Source: Pistricoccus aurantiacus
Lineage (GTDB): Bacteria; Pseudomonadota; Gammaproteobacteria; Pseudomonadales; Halomonadaceae
Direction: 5' to 3' (one strand)
Length of the DNA: 64,000 nt
Assembly (NCBI RefSeq): GCF_042682565.1
Contig: NZ_JBHUIC010000003.1
Shown here: positions 17,446 to 27,321 of the stretch, piece after piece
How positions within the stretch are numbered: the first letter of the stretch is position 1
Layout of the letters: every line of letters begins with the position of its first letter
Made by a program: the position numbers and the translations under genes
The notes under the pieces: generated by a model
Databases searched by the model: none
What the model saw: only the letters and a program-made list of their open reading frames with translations
Told to the model about the DNA's origin: nothing

Positions 17446-19158
17446 ATGAGCCGCGCAACGTTAACCGGTCTTGCCCGTCCTGAAGCCAATACGGCCATGC
17501 TTGCGGATGGCGGCGATGAAATCGTGGAAAGCTTGCCCGTCGATACGCTGAACGTGCCTTCGATCTCCAGAAAACATTCTTCTCGAGAGCCTTCTTCCAA
17601 GGGGCATGACATTCTATTCGTGACTCCGGAAATCGCCGATCTGGTCAAGGTTGGCGGCCTGGGGGACGTGGCCTCCTCGCTCCCCAGAGCCCTTGCGGCT
17701 CATCACGATGTACGGCTGTTGATGCCAGCGTATCGTGAGGTATTACAGTCCGGGTATTCCATCGAAATCGTCGATCATCTCCCTGCCCATGCGGAACTGC
17801 CTGCCTGTGACCTGGGGCAACTGATTTTCGATGATGGTCTGATCATTTACCTGGTGATCTGCCCGGAACTCTACGAGCGAGAGGGAAACCCTTATTGCGA
17901 TGAACTGGGCGTCGGCTGGTCGGACAACGACATTCGCTTTGCACGACTGGGCCTTGCGGCGGCGGAAATCGTCTCCGGCAATACCGCTCTCGACTGGCAG
18001 CCATCGATACTGCATCTGCACGACTGGGCTACCGCCCTGGCGGCGGGCTACCTGCATTGGCGAGGCGACGACACCCCGGTCATCTTCACCATTCACAATC
18101 TGGCTCATCAAGGGCTTTGTGAACTGTCTCGCGCCAGTGCCTTGGGAATTCCCGAGCAGGCGTTGAACAGCGAAGAACTCGAGTATTACGGTCAGCTTTC
18201 CTTCATGAAAGCAGGATTGGTATACGCCTCGCATATCACGACCGTCAGCGCGACTTATGCCCGGGAGATCACCACGCCGGAATTCGGCTGTGGGCTGGAA
18301 GGCTTGTTGGCGCTCAAGGCCGAGCAGGGACTGCTGACCGGCATACCCAACGGCATCGACGATAGCTGGGATCCGCGCACGGATAGCCATCTGGCCAGGG
18401 CTTTCGCCATGAACGATTGGCGAGGCAAGCGCGCCAACGCAGACCATGTCAGAAAGATGTTCGGCCTGGCGCTTTGTAACGGCCCTCTATTTGCAGTGGT
18501 ATCTCGGCTGGTGCATCAGAAGGGACTGGATCTGACCATCGGCGTGGCGGAATCGATTGTTCGCGCCGGCGGGCAGATCGTCTTTATCGGACGGGGAGAG
18601 CAGGGAATCGAGCGGGCGCTGTGCAATCTGGCGGCGCGTTTTCCCGGCGCCATCGGCGTCAATATCGGCTTCGATGAAAGCGATGCCCGCTGCATGTATG
18701 CGGGCAGCGATTTCCTGCTGATGCCATCGCGTTTCGAACCCTGCGGCCTGAGTCAACTATATGCCCAGCGCTTCGGCTCCCTGCCGATCGCCCATCGCAC
18801 CGGCGGCCTGGTGGACACCATAGAGGATGGAGTGAGCGGTTTCCTCTTCGACGAGATGACGCTTTGCAGTTACATGGAAGCCATTCGCCGAGCGCTGATG
18901 GTATTTCGCGCCACGGATCTTTTCTACGCCATGCGTCGCGCCGCCATGGTCAATCGCTTTACCTGGCGCCATTCCATCGAGCCTTATAATCAGCTTTATC
19001 GAACGTTGCTGCAGCAAAAAGCCACGACTCGGCATGACATTGCCCTGCCGGATTCGCTGCGCCGGGTAGCCTTTTACGATGACATTACCGCAACGCAAGA
19101 GCCAGGCAACAGCTACCCAAGTGAAGAAAAAAGGGTGGGAGCCGGCGCCTATGGCTAA
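17446..19158 (+). CDS. glgA: glycogen synthase (GT5)
   Basis: 570 residues from ATG 17446, eight bases after AGGAG (17433-17437); the frame is open 30 codons further upstream without a ribosome site. GlgA transfers glucose from a sugar nucleotide (ADP-glucose in bacteria) to the non-reducing end of an alpha-1,4-glucan, in the cytoplasm. An unusual leader of about 50 residues precedes the GT5 N-terminal domain: HDILFVTPEIADLVKVGGLGD contains the ADP-binding Lys-x-Gly-Gly motif near residue 67. The C-terminal Rossmann domain has SRFEPCGLSQLYAQRFG (about 427-443) and HRTGGLVDTIEDG. First gene of a ten-gene cluster. No glgC (ADP-glucose pyrophosphorylase) lies in the window, so the donor must be made elsewhere. 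Confidence 0.95.
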   Translation: MSRATLTGLARPEANTAMLADGGDEIVESLPVDTLNVPSISRKHSSREPSSKGHDILFVTPEIADLVKVGGLGDVASSLPRALAAHHDVRLLMPAYREVLQSGYSIEIVDHLPAHAELPACDLGQLIFDDGLIIYLVICPELYEREGNPYCDELGVGWSDNDIRFARLGLAAAEIVSGNTALDWQPSILHLHDWATALAAGYLHWRGDDTPVIFTIHNLAHQGLCELSRASALGIPEQALNSEELEYYGQLSFMKAGLVYASHITTVSATYAREITTPEFGCGLEGLLALKAEQGLLTGIPNGIDDSWDPRTDSHLARAFAMNDWRGKRANADHVRKMFGLALCNGPLFAVVSRLVHQKGLDLTIGVAESIVRAGGQIVFIGRGEQGIERALCNLAARFPGAIGVNIGFDESDARCMYAGSDFLLMPSRFEPCGLSQLYAQRFGSLPIAHRTGGLVDTIEDGVSGFLFDEMTLCSYMEAIRRALMVFRATDLFYAMRRAAMVNRFTWRHSIEPYNQLYRTLLQQKATTRHDIALPDSLRRVAFYDDITATQEPGNSYPSEEKRVGAGAYG

Positions 19159-20620
19159 GCTGGAATCGATGGAAACATCGCCTCTCATCGAAGAGACGGC
19201 TCAGCCCACCAGGGATGACGGCGAATACGCCAGTGAAGGCCTAACGAAGTATCGTTGGCACGACGATCTATGGCTGCGGCAGCGAGAGCAGGTCGTGGCA
19301 GGCGAATCGCCGCTGGCGATCTATCGGCTGGAACCTCTCGATTGGTTGGCAAGCTGGCAAGGCATAGGCAAGGAAAAGCTCTCGGCTTGGCAATCGCTGG
19401 ATTGGAAAGCCCTGGGGATTCGCTTGATCCCCCACATGGCGGATCTTGGCTTTACTCATCTGGAGTTGACAAGGCCCCGCGCCAACCGGGCAACCGAGCA
19501 GGATGCCGTCAACGAAGATACTGTCGACGCGACTGTTTTTGCCAATTTCATCGATACCTGTCACGAAGGCGGCCTGGGGGTCATCGTCGAGATCCGGGTT
19601 CTGCAGGAAATCCTGTCGAATGTCCCGTCGGAACAGAAAACGGGCGCCGCGGCTCCCGACAGTGCCCTCAGTGATAACGACCGGCTCGCGGGCCTGCTCG
19701 ACGCCATTCGGCGCTACCATCTCGATGGCGTGAGCCTGGCGGACGATACGGATGAGGCAGGCGGCCTGGCGCTGATGTCGGGATTGGCCCAGACGGCGCC
19801 GGACGTCCTGTTGATCGTTGACGCTTCCTTATATTCATCCTTGTACAAGCGGCTCCCAACTGTTTCCCGGCTGCTGGTTCACAACGCTGGCTGGAACCGG
19901 GTGATGCTGGAATTCCTGAGCGAGCCCCCGGATTCCCGCCATCGTCGCTATCCTGCCTTGATCGATAGCTTTTCCCATGCCTGCGATGCGCCTTACCTCT
20001 TGCCTCTGACCAACCCCGGCGCGCGTCATCCGTGGCTGGCGCGTATTCCCGGTGATCGCTGGCAGCGGTTTGCGACGCTCCGGGCGGCAACGTGCCTGAT
20101 GTGGACCTATCCCGGCAAGAAGCTTCTCGGCATGGGCACGGAATTTGGCCAGGACCGACCTCGACAGGCGGATCAGAGCCTGGACTGGACCCTGCTCGAC
20201 GACGGCTTTCATGCGGGTATGCTGCGGCTGGTGGCGGATCTCAACCGGCTATATGGCGACGAGTCGGCCCTGCACGGTTGCGATGGCGAGCCAAGCACCG
20301 TCGAGTGGGTCATCAATGACGATACCACCAACAACGTCGTCGCCTTTCTGCGCCATGGCGCCGAGGGGACCGCGCCGCTGCTGGTGGTCGCCAATTTCAC
20401 GCCTCGGGTGCATCGAGATTACCGCCTGGGGGTGCCGAACATGGGCGCCTGGTATGAAGTGATCAACAGCGACAGTATCTTCTACGGCGGTTCCAACCTG
20501 GGCAACGGCCAGGCGGTAAGAGCGCGGATGACCGCAAGCCACGGCTATCCCGCCTCGCTGGATCTGACCCTGCCGCCGCTGGGCACACTACTACTGAAAC
20601 AAGGAGATTGGCCGGCATGA
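19151..20620 (+). CDS. GlgB-like protein lacking catalytic residues (pseudoenzyme)
   Basis: 489 residues from ATG 19151, overlapping the end of glgA by eight bases. The second half aligns by eye with GlgB of this cluster (WQRFATLRAATCLMWTYPGK; MLRLVADLNRLYGDESALHG; GGSNLGNGQ; TLPPLGTLLL). The catalytic positions are gone. GlgB LRVDAV is SLADD here (near 193), IAEEST is IVDASL (near 221), and SHDEVVHGKG is TNPGARHPWL (near 286). The N-terminal CBM48 modules of GlgB (about 220 residues) are also missing. It is therefore not a branching enzyme; a glucan-binding or scaffolding role is an inference. The intact frame, coupled at both ends to glgA and treZ, argues against a decaying pseudogene. Confidence 0.85.
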   Translation: MAKLESMETSPLIEETAQPTRDDGEYASEGLTKYRWHDDLWLRQREQVVAGESPLAIYRLEPLDWLASWQGIGKEKLSAWQSLDWKALGIRLIPHMADLGFTHLELTRPRANRATEQDAVNEDTVDATVFANFIDTCHEGGLGVIVEIRVLQEILSNVPSEQKTGAAAPDSALSDNDRLAGLLDAIRRYHLDGVSLADDTDEAGGLALMSGLAQTAPDVLLIVDASLYSSLYKRLPTVSRLLVHNAGWNRVMLEFLSEPPDSRHRRYPALIDSFSHACDAPYLLPLTNPGARHPWLARIPGDRWQRFATLRAATCLMWTYPGKKLLGMGTEFGQDRPRQADQSLDWTLLDDGFHAGMLRLVADLNRLYGDESALHGCDGEPSTVEWVINDDTTNNVVAFLRHGAEGTAPLLVVANFTPRVHRDYRLGVPNMGAWYEVINSDSIFYGGSNLGNGQAVRARMTASHGYPASLDLTLPPLGTLLLKQGDWPA

Positions 20621-22479
20621 AGCAGCAGAATGTTCGTTCTTCCGCTTCCTTGTCCTTCACTTCCACCTACGGCGCACAGCTTCTCGATGACGGGCACACC
20701 CGTTTCCGCCTCTGGGCCCCGGATGCCCATCGCGTTGAGCTCGAACTGGAAGACGCCCCGGCCCAGGCCATGCAGCGCCTTGACGACGGCGCCTTCGAAC
20801 TGACGGTGGATTGTCCGCCGGGCAGCCGCTATCGCTATCGTGTGATTACCGCGGAAAACGCCGAGGGCATGGCCATACCCGATCCCGCCGCCCGGACCCA
20901 GGACGAGGATGTGAATGGGCCTAGCCTGGTGGTGGACCCAGGAAGCCATGTGTGGCAGCACACCGACTGGTGCGGACGCCCCTGGCAGGAAAGCGTCATC
21001 TACGAAGTTCATGTGGGCCTGCTGGGCGGTTTTGCCGGGGTGCGGCGCTATCTGCCTTATCTGGTGGAACTCGGCGTCACCGCCATCGAACTGATGCCGG
21101 TGGCGGAATTTCCCGGCGGGCGCAACTGGGGCTACGACGGTGTCCTGCCCTACGCGGTGGAGGCGGACTACGGCAGTCCGGATGAGTTGAAGGCGCTGGT
21201 GGACGCGGCCCACGGCCAGGGGCTGATGGTGTTTCTCGACGTGGTCTACAATCATTTCGGTCCGGACGGCAACTATCTGGCGAGCTACGCCGGCGGCTTC
21301 TTCCGCCAAGATCTGATTACCCCCTGGGGCGCCTCCATCGATTTTCGCGCGCCGCAGGTGCGCCGTTATTTCATCGACAACGCCTTGATGTGGCTTCAGG
21401 AATACCGCTTCGACGGCCTGCGTTTCGACGCGGTGCACGCCATCAGCGAGCAGGATTTTCTGGTAGAGATGGCGGAGGAGATTCGCGCCCACACCGGTCC
21501 TGAGCGCCATGTGCATCTGGTGCTGGAAAACGAAGGCAATAGCGCGAGCCTGCTCGGCGAAGGGCATTACGACGCCCAGTGGAACGACGACTGGCACAAC
21601 GTCATGCACGTGCTGCTCACCGGCGAGGGGGAGGGCTATTATGCGGGGTTTACCGAGAACCCCACCCAAAAGCTCGCCCGCTGTCTGAGCGAAGGCTTTA
21701 TCTATCAGGGCGAGAATACCCCCAAGGGCCATGCTCGGGGCGAGCCCAGCGCCCATCTGCCCCCCAGCGCCTTTGTCATCTTCCTGCAGAATCACGATCA
21801 GATCGGCAACCGGGCCCTGGGAGAGCGATTGAGCACTTTAGCCGACCCGGACGCCTTGGCGGCGGCGACGCTTTTGCTGCTGCTTTCTCCCATGGTGCCG
21901 CTGCTGTTCATGGGAGAAGAATGGGGCTCCGAGCAGCCGTTCCTGTTTTTCACGTCTCACAAGCGCGAGCTGGCGGAGGCGGTGCGGGAGGGCCGGCGCG
22001 GCGAGTTCGCGGATTTTCCTGCCTTTCGGGACGAAACCGCGCGGGAGCGGATCCCCGATCCCAACGACCCCGCGACCTATGAAAGATCGCGTCCGGATTT
22101 CGACAGCCGAGAAGATCCGCCTCACGCGGCCTGGCTCGAGCGCTATCGGCACTGGCTGAAACTGCGCCACCAGCATCTCGTGCCTCACCTGGCGGGCACC
22201 CGGTCGCTCAGCACGGAAGTGCTGGGAGAAAAAGCGCTGCTGGCCCGCTGGCGTCTAGGCAACGACGACACCCTGACGATTCTTCTCAACCTGCGGGACG
22301 ACCCGCTGGGCCTCGATGAAAAGCCGGGTGCGTACTGCCTGGCGGAGAGCCGTGGCGGGGTGGCGAAAACCGCGCGGCAAGGCTGGCTGGCACCGCGCAG
22401 CGCCTCCGTCTGGTTGCGAGAGCGTGAGGACAAGGAAAGCGAAAGCATGGAAAGAGAGAGCAAGGAAAGATCCTTATGA
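20617..22479 (+). CDS. treZ: malto-oligosyltrehalose trehalohydrolase (GH13)
   Basis: 620 residues. ATG 20617 overlaps the previous stop (ATGA) and follows AAGGAG by ten bases; TTG 20608 is too close to that site. TreZ hydrolyses the alpha-1,4 bond next to the terminal trehalose unit made by TreY, releasing free trehalose. The N-terminal CBM48 domain (FRLWAPDAHRVELELEDAP) leads to the TIM barrel: DVVYNHFGPDGNYL, LRFDAVHAISEQDF (nucleophile Asp near 270), LVLENEGNS (acid/base Glu near 304) and FLQNHDQIGNRALGER (Asp near 391). The N-terminal 'YEVHVG' and 'GGRNWGYDGV' signatures are typical of TreZ rather than GlgB. Confidence 0.95.
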   Translation: MKQQNVRSSASLSFTSTYGAQLLDDGHTRFRLWAPDAHRVELELEDAPAQAMQRLDDGAFELTVDCPPGSRYRYRVITAENAEGMAIPDPAARTQDEDVNGPSLVVDPGSHVWQHTDWCGRPWQESVIYEVHVGLLGGFAGVRRYLPYLVELGVTAIELMPVAEFPGGRNWGYDGVLPYAVEADYGSPDELKALVDAAHGQGLMVFLDVVYNHFGPDGNYLASYAGGFFRQDLITPWGASIDFRAPQVRRYFIDNALMWLQEYRFDGLRFDAVHAISEQDFLVEMAEEIRAHTGPERHVHLVLENEGNSASLLGEGHYDAQWNDDWHNVMHVLLTGEGEGYYAGFTENPTQKLARCLSEGFIYQGENTPKGHARGEPSAHLPPSAFVIFLQNHDQIGNRALGERLSTLADPDALAAATLLLLLSPMVPLLFMGEEWGSEQPFLFFTSHKRELAEAVREGRRGEFADFPAFRDETARERIPDPNDPATYERSRPDFDSREDPPHAAWLERYRHWLKLRHQHLVPHLAGTRSLSTEVLGEKALLARWRLGNDDTLTILLNLRDDPLGLDEKPGAYCLAESRGGVAKTARQGWLAPRSASVWLREREDKESESMERESKERSL

Positions 22480-24620
22480 AGGAAGACGAGTCCGAGGAAC
22501 TGAGTAAGCTGGCAAAGGCCGCTGGCCTGCTGCTCGAGTGGGAGGACAGCGACAAGCGCCCTCGTCATCTGGATTCGGAGGTCCAGCGCAGTCTGCTGCG
22601 CTGCCTGGGCTTTCCCGCGGATACTGACGCCGAGCGCCAGGAAAGCCGCCGGCGGCTGGAAAGACTCAATCATCCCCGCACCCTTGACGAGCTGCCGCCG
22701 CTGATTACCGCGGCGACGAACACCCCCATTTCCTTGCCCTGTCCCGTGCGCGCCAATACGCCTTTTACCCTGACCCTGGAAGACGGTGACTGCCGTCAAG
22801 GGTACACGGATGCCCAAGGGCGGATACCGGCGATAGCGGAATACGGCTATCACCGGTTGGCGTTTGAGGGCGCTGATAAAAACGCGACTGGACTGACCCT
22901 GGCGGTAGCGCCGCCTCGGTGTTTTTCCGTCGAAGACGCCTGCCAGGAAAACGAGCCGCGCCTGTGGGCGCTGGCGGTGCAGCTTTACGCCCTGCGTCGC
23001 GACGGCGACGGCGGCAGCGGCGATCTGTACGGGCTCGCCAGACTGGGCCAAAAGGCGGCGGGCGAGGGCTCGGACGCCCTGGTGATCAGCCCGACCCACG
23101 CCATGTTCAGCGCGGTGCCGGATCACTATAGCCCCTACTCGCCGTCCAGCCGGCTGCTGCACAATGCCCTGGTAGCGGCGCCGGAGCTGATTTTTGACGC
23201 TCATGCCGTCGACAAGGCAAAGCGTCACAGCGGGCTGGAAAAGGAACTTGCCCGGCTGGAAGCCGAGGCATTGATCGACTGGCCCGGGGTGAATCGCGCC
23301 AAGCTTGCCTGGCTGCGCCTGTTGTATCGGGACTTCAGCGACGACCCCTCGTCGCGCTACGCCGGCCTCAGGGCCAGATTCGACGCCTATCGCCGAGAGA
23401 GCGGCGTGCTGCTGGAAAATCACTGCCGCTTCGAGGCGCTGCAGGCACATCTCGACGAAATGGACTGGCGTCGCTGGCCGGAGGAATTTCAGGATCCGGC
23501 CAATCCGGCGGTGACGACCTTCGCTGAACAGAACGCGGACGAGGTGGGCTTTCACGCCTTTCTGCAATGGCTGGTGGCGGAAGGGCTTGACAGCGCTCAG
23601 CGAGAACTTCGCGGCGCGGGCATGCGTATCGGTCTGGTAGCAGATCTGGCGGTGGGCTCGAACCCGGTGGGCAGCCAGAGCTGGGCGCGCAAGCAGGACA
23701 TGCTCGAGGGGGTTTCCATCGGCGCGCCGCCGGATCTCATCAACGTGCTCGGCCAGAACTGGGGCCTGGCGGCGTTTTCTCCGCAGGGGCTGGTGCGCTC
23801 CGGGTTCCGCAGCTTTATCGACATGCTGCGCGGCAGCTTCAATCACGTAGGCGGCCTGCGTATCGACCATATCATGGGGCTGATGCGGCTGTGGCTGATC
23901 CCGGAAGGCGAGTCGCCCACCCAGGGCGGCTACGTGAACTTTCCCCTCGACGACATGCTGCGGCTGGTGGCGCTGGAATCCTGGCGGCACAAGGCCATCG
24001 TCATCGGCGAGGATCTCGGTACCGTGGCGCCTGGCTTCACCGAGCGGCTGGCGGCACAGCGCATCCTGGGAATGCAGGTGCTCTGGTTTGAAAAAGAAGA
24101 GGAAAAGGGCGACTCAGAGGCCTTTTTGCCCGCTCTGCGCTGGTCCAGTGAAGCCACCGCCATGACCACCACTCACGATCTGGCCACGGTGATGGGCTGG
24201 TGGAGCGGTCGGGATCTTCAGTGGCGAGACCAGCTGGAACTGCTGGGAGACAGCACCCTGGAGCAGGAAATCGGCCAGCGCGAAACGGAAAAGCGCGAGC
24301 TTGCCAAGGTACTGAATGTCGAAGAGGACGCCTCAACCCAACAGGTGCTGGAGGCGGCCATCGCTCATATTGGACGCACGCCTTCGCCGCTGGTCATTCT
24401 GCCCATGGAAGACGCGCTGGGGCTCGAGGAGCAGCCCAATCTGCCGGGCACCATCGATGAGCATCCCAACTGGCGCCGGCGCTGGAGTCAGGCTCAAGGA
24501 ATGCTGGAATCCCCCCAGGTGCGACGGCGCCTGGAAATTCTCGTCCGGGCAAGGCGTGAGGCGAAGTTGAATATCAGGACCGGCCAGGAAAGCCGGGCCA
24601 GCCAAGGAGATCAGGGATGA
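22476..24620 (+). CDS. malQ: 4-alpha-glucanotransferase, amylomaltase (GH77)
   Basis: 714 residues, starting at ATG 22476 in a 4-nt overlap with treZ. MalQ transfers maltodextrin segments between glucans and releases glucose, adjusting chain lengths for the other enzymes. After an N-terminal beta region the GH77 barrel shows LRRDGDGGSGDLYGLARLG, GLRIDHIMGLMRLW (nucleophile Asp near 461), IVIGEDLGTVAPGF (Glu near 511) and TTHDLATVMGWW (Asp near 567). Length fits the long gammaproteobacterial MalQ form. In this operon it can recycle the oligosaccharides left by TreY/TreZ and GlgX. Confidence 0.95.
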   Translation: MKEDESEELSKLAKAAGLLLEWEDSDKRPRHLDSEVQRSLLRCLGFPADTDAERQESRRRLERLNHPRTLDELPPLITAATNTPISLPCPVRANTPFTLTLEDGDCRQGYTDAQGRIPAIAEYGYHRLAFEGADKNATGLTLAVAPPRCFSVEDACQENEPRLWALAVQLYALRRDGDGGSGDLYGLARLGQKAAGEGSDALVISPTHAMFSAVPDHYSPYSPSSRLLHNALVAAPELIFDAHAVDKAKRHSGLEKELARLEAEALIDWPGVNRAKLAWLRLLYRDFSDDPSSRYAGLRARFDAYRRESGVLLENHCRFEALQAHLDEMDWRRWPEEFQDPANPAVTTFAEQNADEVGFHAFLQWLVAEGLDSAQRELRGAGMRIGLVADLAVGSNPVGSQSWARKQDMLEGVSIGAPPDLINVLGQNWGLAAFSPQGLVRSGFRSFIDMLRGSFNHVGGLRIDHIMGLMRLWLIPEGESPTQGGYVNFPLDDMLRLVALESWRHKAIVIGEDLGTVAPGFTERLAAQRILGMQVLWFEKEEEKGDSEAFLPALRWSSEATAMTTTHDLATVMGWWSGRDLQWRDQLELLGDSTLEQEIGQRETEKRELAKVLNVEEDASTQQVLEAAIAHIGRTPSPLVILPMEDALGLEEQPNLPGTIDEHPNWRRRWSQAQGMLESPQVRRRLEILVRARREAKLNIRTGQESRASQGDQG

Positions 24621-27319
24621 GCGAGATACTTGCCACGCTGCGCCTGCAGTTTCATCGGGATTTCACCTTGGACGACGCTTGCCGCTGGGTGGATTACTAT
24701 GCGGCGCTGGGAATCAGCCACCTCTATGCCTCGCCGCTGTTGGCCTCCCGATCCGGCTCCGCCCACGGCTACGACGGCATCGATCCGACCCGTATCGACC
24801 CGGAACTGGGCGGCGAGGAGGCGCTGGAGCGATTGGTGAAGGCGCTTCGGGAGCGGGGCATGGGGCTGATCCTGGATATCGTGCCCAATCATCTGGCGGT
24901 GGGCGGCTCGGAAAATCCCTGGTGGCAGGAAGTGCTGGCCCACGGCCCGAAAAGTCCCTACGCCGATTTCTTCGATATCGACTGGCATTCCCAGGACCCG
25001 ACTTTGACCGGCAAGGTGCTGCTGCCGTTTCTCGGCGCGCCTTACGAGGAGGTGCTGCATTCCGGCGAGCTGGTCCTGCGCCAGGACGAAGGCGCCTGGC
25101 ATGTGCAGTATCACGAACATCAGTTTCCCATCGACCCGGAAAGCCTGGATACGCCGCCCGACCCGGCAGCCTTCGATACCACCCGGCCGGAGGGGGCTCG
25201 GCGCCTGCACGAACTGCTGGAGCGGCAACATTATCGGTTGGCCTTCTGGCGCACCGCCTCCGACGAGATCAACTGGCGGCGTTTCTTCGACATCACCGAG
25301 CTGGCCGGGGTGCGGGTCGAGCTGGACAAGGTCTTCATCAGGACCCACGAGAAGATTTTCGAGCTGGTCGCCAAGGGCTGGGTCGACGGGCTGCGTATCG
25401 ATCACGTGGACGGCCTCGCGGACCCCAAGGGCTACTGCCGCCGGCTTCGGGAGGAACTCGATGCCCTGGAAGAACGCCGCCCCCAAGGGGTGCCGCGACA
25501 GGTGCCGATCTACCTGGAAAAGATTCTCGCCGGGGACGAGTCCCTGCACGAAGACTGGGGCGTGGCCGGTACCACCGGCTACGAGTTCATGAATCAGGTT
25601 TCCGCGCTCATGCATGACCCGGAAGGTGAAGCGCCGCTCAAGACGTTATGGAAAGAAGTCACCGGCCGGTCCGGGGATTTCCTGGCGGAAGTGCGTCAGG
25701 CCCGGGGCGAAATGCTCGAGATCAATCTCAACAGCGAGTTCCACGGCTGCGCCCGGGCGTTATCGCGACTCGCCAAGTATCGGCTCGAGACCCGGGATAT
25801 CACCCTGAGCGCCATCGAGCGGGCGCTTCATGCCCTGGTGGTGCATTTTCCCGTCTATCGCACCTACGCGGATGAGCGTGGTCGCCCGCTGCAGGACGCG
25901 CCTTTTTTCGAACGTGCCTTGCAGGGTGCCTGGAGAGACGTCAACCCGCCGGATCGAGAGGTGCTGAAACGGCTCGATGACTGGCTGGGGGGCGAGGCGC
26001 CGGAGGGCTGTGATGACCTGGGTGAGCGGGAGCTGCGCCTGGAAGCCATCCAGCGCTTTCAGCAGCTGACCTCCCCGGCGGCGGCCAAGGCGGTGGAGGA
26101 CACCGCCGGCTACCGCAGCGCGGTGCTGATTTCCCGCAACGACGTGGGGGGCGATCCTGAACATTTCGCCCACTCGCCACAGGCGTTTCACGCCGCCTGC
26201 CGGGCACGGGCGTCAAGCTTTCCCCATACGATGCTCACCACCGCCACCCACGATCACAAGCGCGGCGAGGACGTGAGGGCGCGGCTTGCGGCGCTCAGCG
26301 AGCAGCCCTGGCTGTTCGCTGAGCAGGTGCGTCAGTGGCGACGCATGGCGGCGCCGCTGCGAGAGGAACTTGCCAGCGGCCTGGCGCCGTCGTCCTCGGA
26401 CGAGCTGATGCTCTATCAGATACTGCTGGGGGCCTGGGATCCGGCGCTGGATATCGAAGACGCCGCCGCCCGCCAGACGTTTCTCGAGCGTCTGGCCCAT
26501 TGGCAGGAAAAGGCGCTGCGTGAAGCCAAGCTGCGTAGCCACTGGCTGTGGCCGGATAGCCAGTACGAAACCGCCTGTCGCAATTTTCTGTTCGGTTTGC
26601 TGGAAGACCCCGCCTTGCGGAGCGACCTGCGGGAAGCCGCCCGGGCGCTGGATCTTCCCGGGGCGCTGAACGGCCTGGTGCAAGTGACTTTGCGCATGAC
26701 CACCCCGGGTGTGCCGGATCTCTATCAGGGCACGGAGTTCTGGGATCATAGCCTGGTGGACCCGGATAATCGTCGCCCGGTGGACTACGCTTCACGTCAG
26801 GCGGCGCTGAAGGAACGCGAAAACCCCGGCGCGGCCCTGGCCCACTGGCGAGATGGCCGGGTCAAGCAAGCCTTGATCGCGGAGCTGCTGGCGCTGCGTC
26901 AGCGTTTCCCGGGGCTCTTCCTGGCGGGTGATTATATTCCCCTCGAGCCGAAGGGCACCCAGGCCCGGCATCTGCTGGCGTTTCTGCGAGTCACGACGAC
27001 CGCGACGCTGCTGGTGGTGGTACCGCGCCTGACTACGGGGCTGCTGGAAGATGAAGCGTCGGGCGCCGCTGCGTCGGGCGACGCTTCGTCGGGCGCCGCC
27101 GCGTTGCCCTGGGTCCCGGCGGCGCGCTGGGAGAACACCCGGCTTTCGCTGCCTGGGAATCTCGGCCAGGGATGGCGAAGCGCGCTGACCGGCGAAAAAA
27201 CGAATTTCGCCCCGGAGGGGCCGGCGATAGGAGAATTGTTGCGCGCTTTTCCGGTCGGTGTCTTCGTACAGGAAGCGCAGCAGGATGACATTGCGATAAC
27301 GGATGATCGGGAGGTTTGA
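24617..27319 (+). CDS. treY: malto-oligosyltrehalose synthase (GH13_26)
   Basis: 900 residues from ATG 24617, 4-nt overlap with malQ, with GGAG upstream. TreY isomerises the reducing-end alpha-1,4 bond of a maltodextrin into an alpha-1,1 bond, giving maltooligosyltrehalose for TreZ. Motifs: LQFHRDFTLDDACRWVDYY at the N-terminus, DIVPNHLAVGG, GLRIDHVDGLADPKGYCRR (Asp near 259), IYLEKILAGDE (Glu near 299), TTATHDHKRGEDVRARL (Asp near 543) and TPGVPDLYQGTEFWD. Near residue 813 the coding sequence contains three 15-nt tandem units encoding an Ala/Ser/Gly stretch, a likely flexible loop in the C-terminal domain. Slightly longer than many TreY proteins. Confidence 0.95.
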   Translation: MSEILATLRLQFHRDFTLDDACRWVDYYAALGISHLYASPLLASRSGSAHGYDGIDPTRIDPELGGEEALERLVKALRERGMGLILDIVPNHLAVGGSENPWWQEVLAHGPKSPYADFFDIDWHSQDPTLTGKVLLPFLGAPYEEVLHSGELVLRQDEGAWHVQYHEHQFPIDPESLDTPPDPAAFDTTRPEGARRLHELLERQHYRLAFWRTASDEINWRRFFDITELAGVRVELDKVFIRTHEKIFELVAKGWVDGLRIDHVDGLADPKGYCRRLREELDALEERRPQGVPRQVPIYLEKILAGDESLHEDWGVAGTTGYEFMNQVSALMHDPEGEAPLKTLWKEVTGRSGDFLAEVRQARGEMLEINLNSEFHGCARALSRLAKYRLETRDITLSAIERALHALVVHFPVYRTYADERGRPLQDAPFFERALQGAWRDVNPPDREVLKRLDDWLGGEAPEGCDDLGERELRLEAIQRFQQLTSPAAAKAVEDTAGYRSAVLISRNDVGGDPEHFAHSPQAFHAACRARASSFPHTMLTTATHDHKRGEDVRARLAALSEQPWLFAEQVRQWRRMAAPLREELASGLAPSSSDELMLYQILLGAWDPALDIEDAAARQTFLERLAHWQEKALREAKLRSHWLWPDSQYETACRNFLFGLLEDPALRSDLREAARALDLPGALNGLVQVTLRMTTPGVPDLYQGTEFWDHSLVDPDNRRPVDYASRQAALKERENPGAALAHWRDGRVKQALIAELLALRQRFPGLFLAGDYIPLEPKGTQARHLLAFLRVTTTATLLVVVPRLTTGLLEDEASGAAASGDASSGAAALPWVPAARWENTRLSLPGNLGQGWRSALTGEKTNFAPEGPAIGELLRAFPVGVFVQEAQQDDIAITDDREV
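27056..27100 (+). repeat. treY: three 15-nt tandem repeat units inside treY
   Basis: Units GCGTCGGGCGCCGCT (27056-27070), GCGTCGGGCGACGCT (27071-27085) and TCGTCGGGCGCCGCC (27086-27100) encode ASGAA, ASGDA and SSGAA. Unit length is a multiple of three, so copy-number change would alter a loop without shifting the frame. Confidence 0.8.
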
Positions 27320-27321
27320 AC

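Noticed and set aside
20545..21795. 416-codon minus-strand ORF opposite treZ
   Set aside because: Antisense to canonical TreZ motifs; His/Ala-rich composition typical of shadow frames.
22185..23990. 601-codon minus-strand ORF opposite treZ/malQ
   Set aside because: Spans antisense of two well-supported genes and has no recognisable domain.
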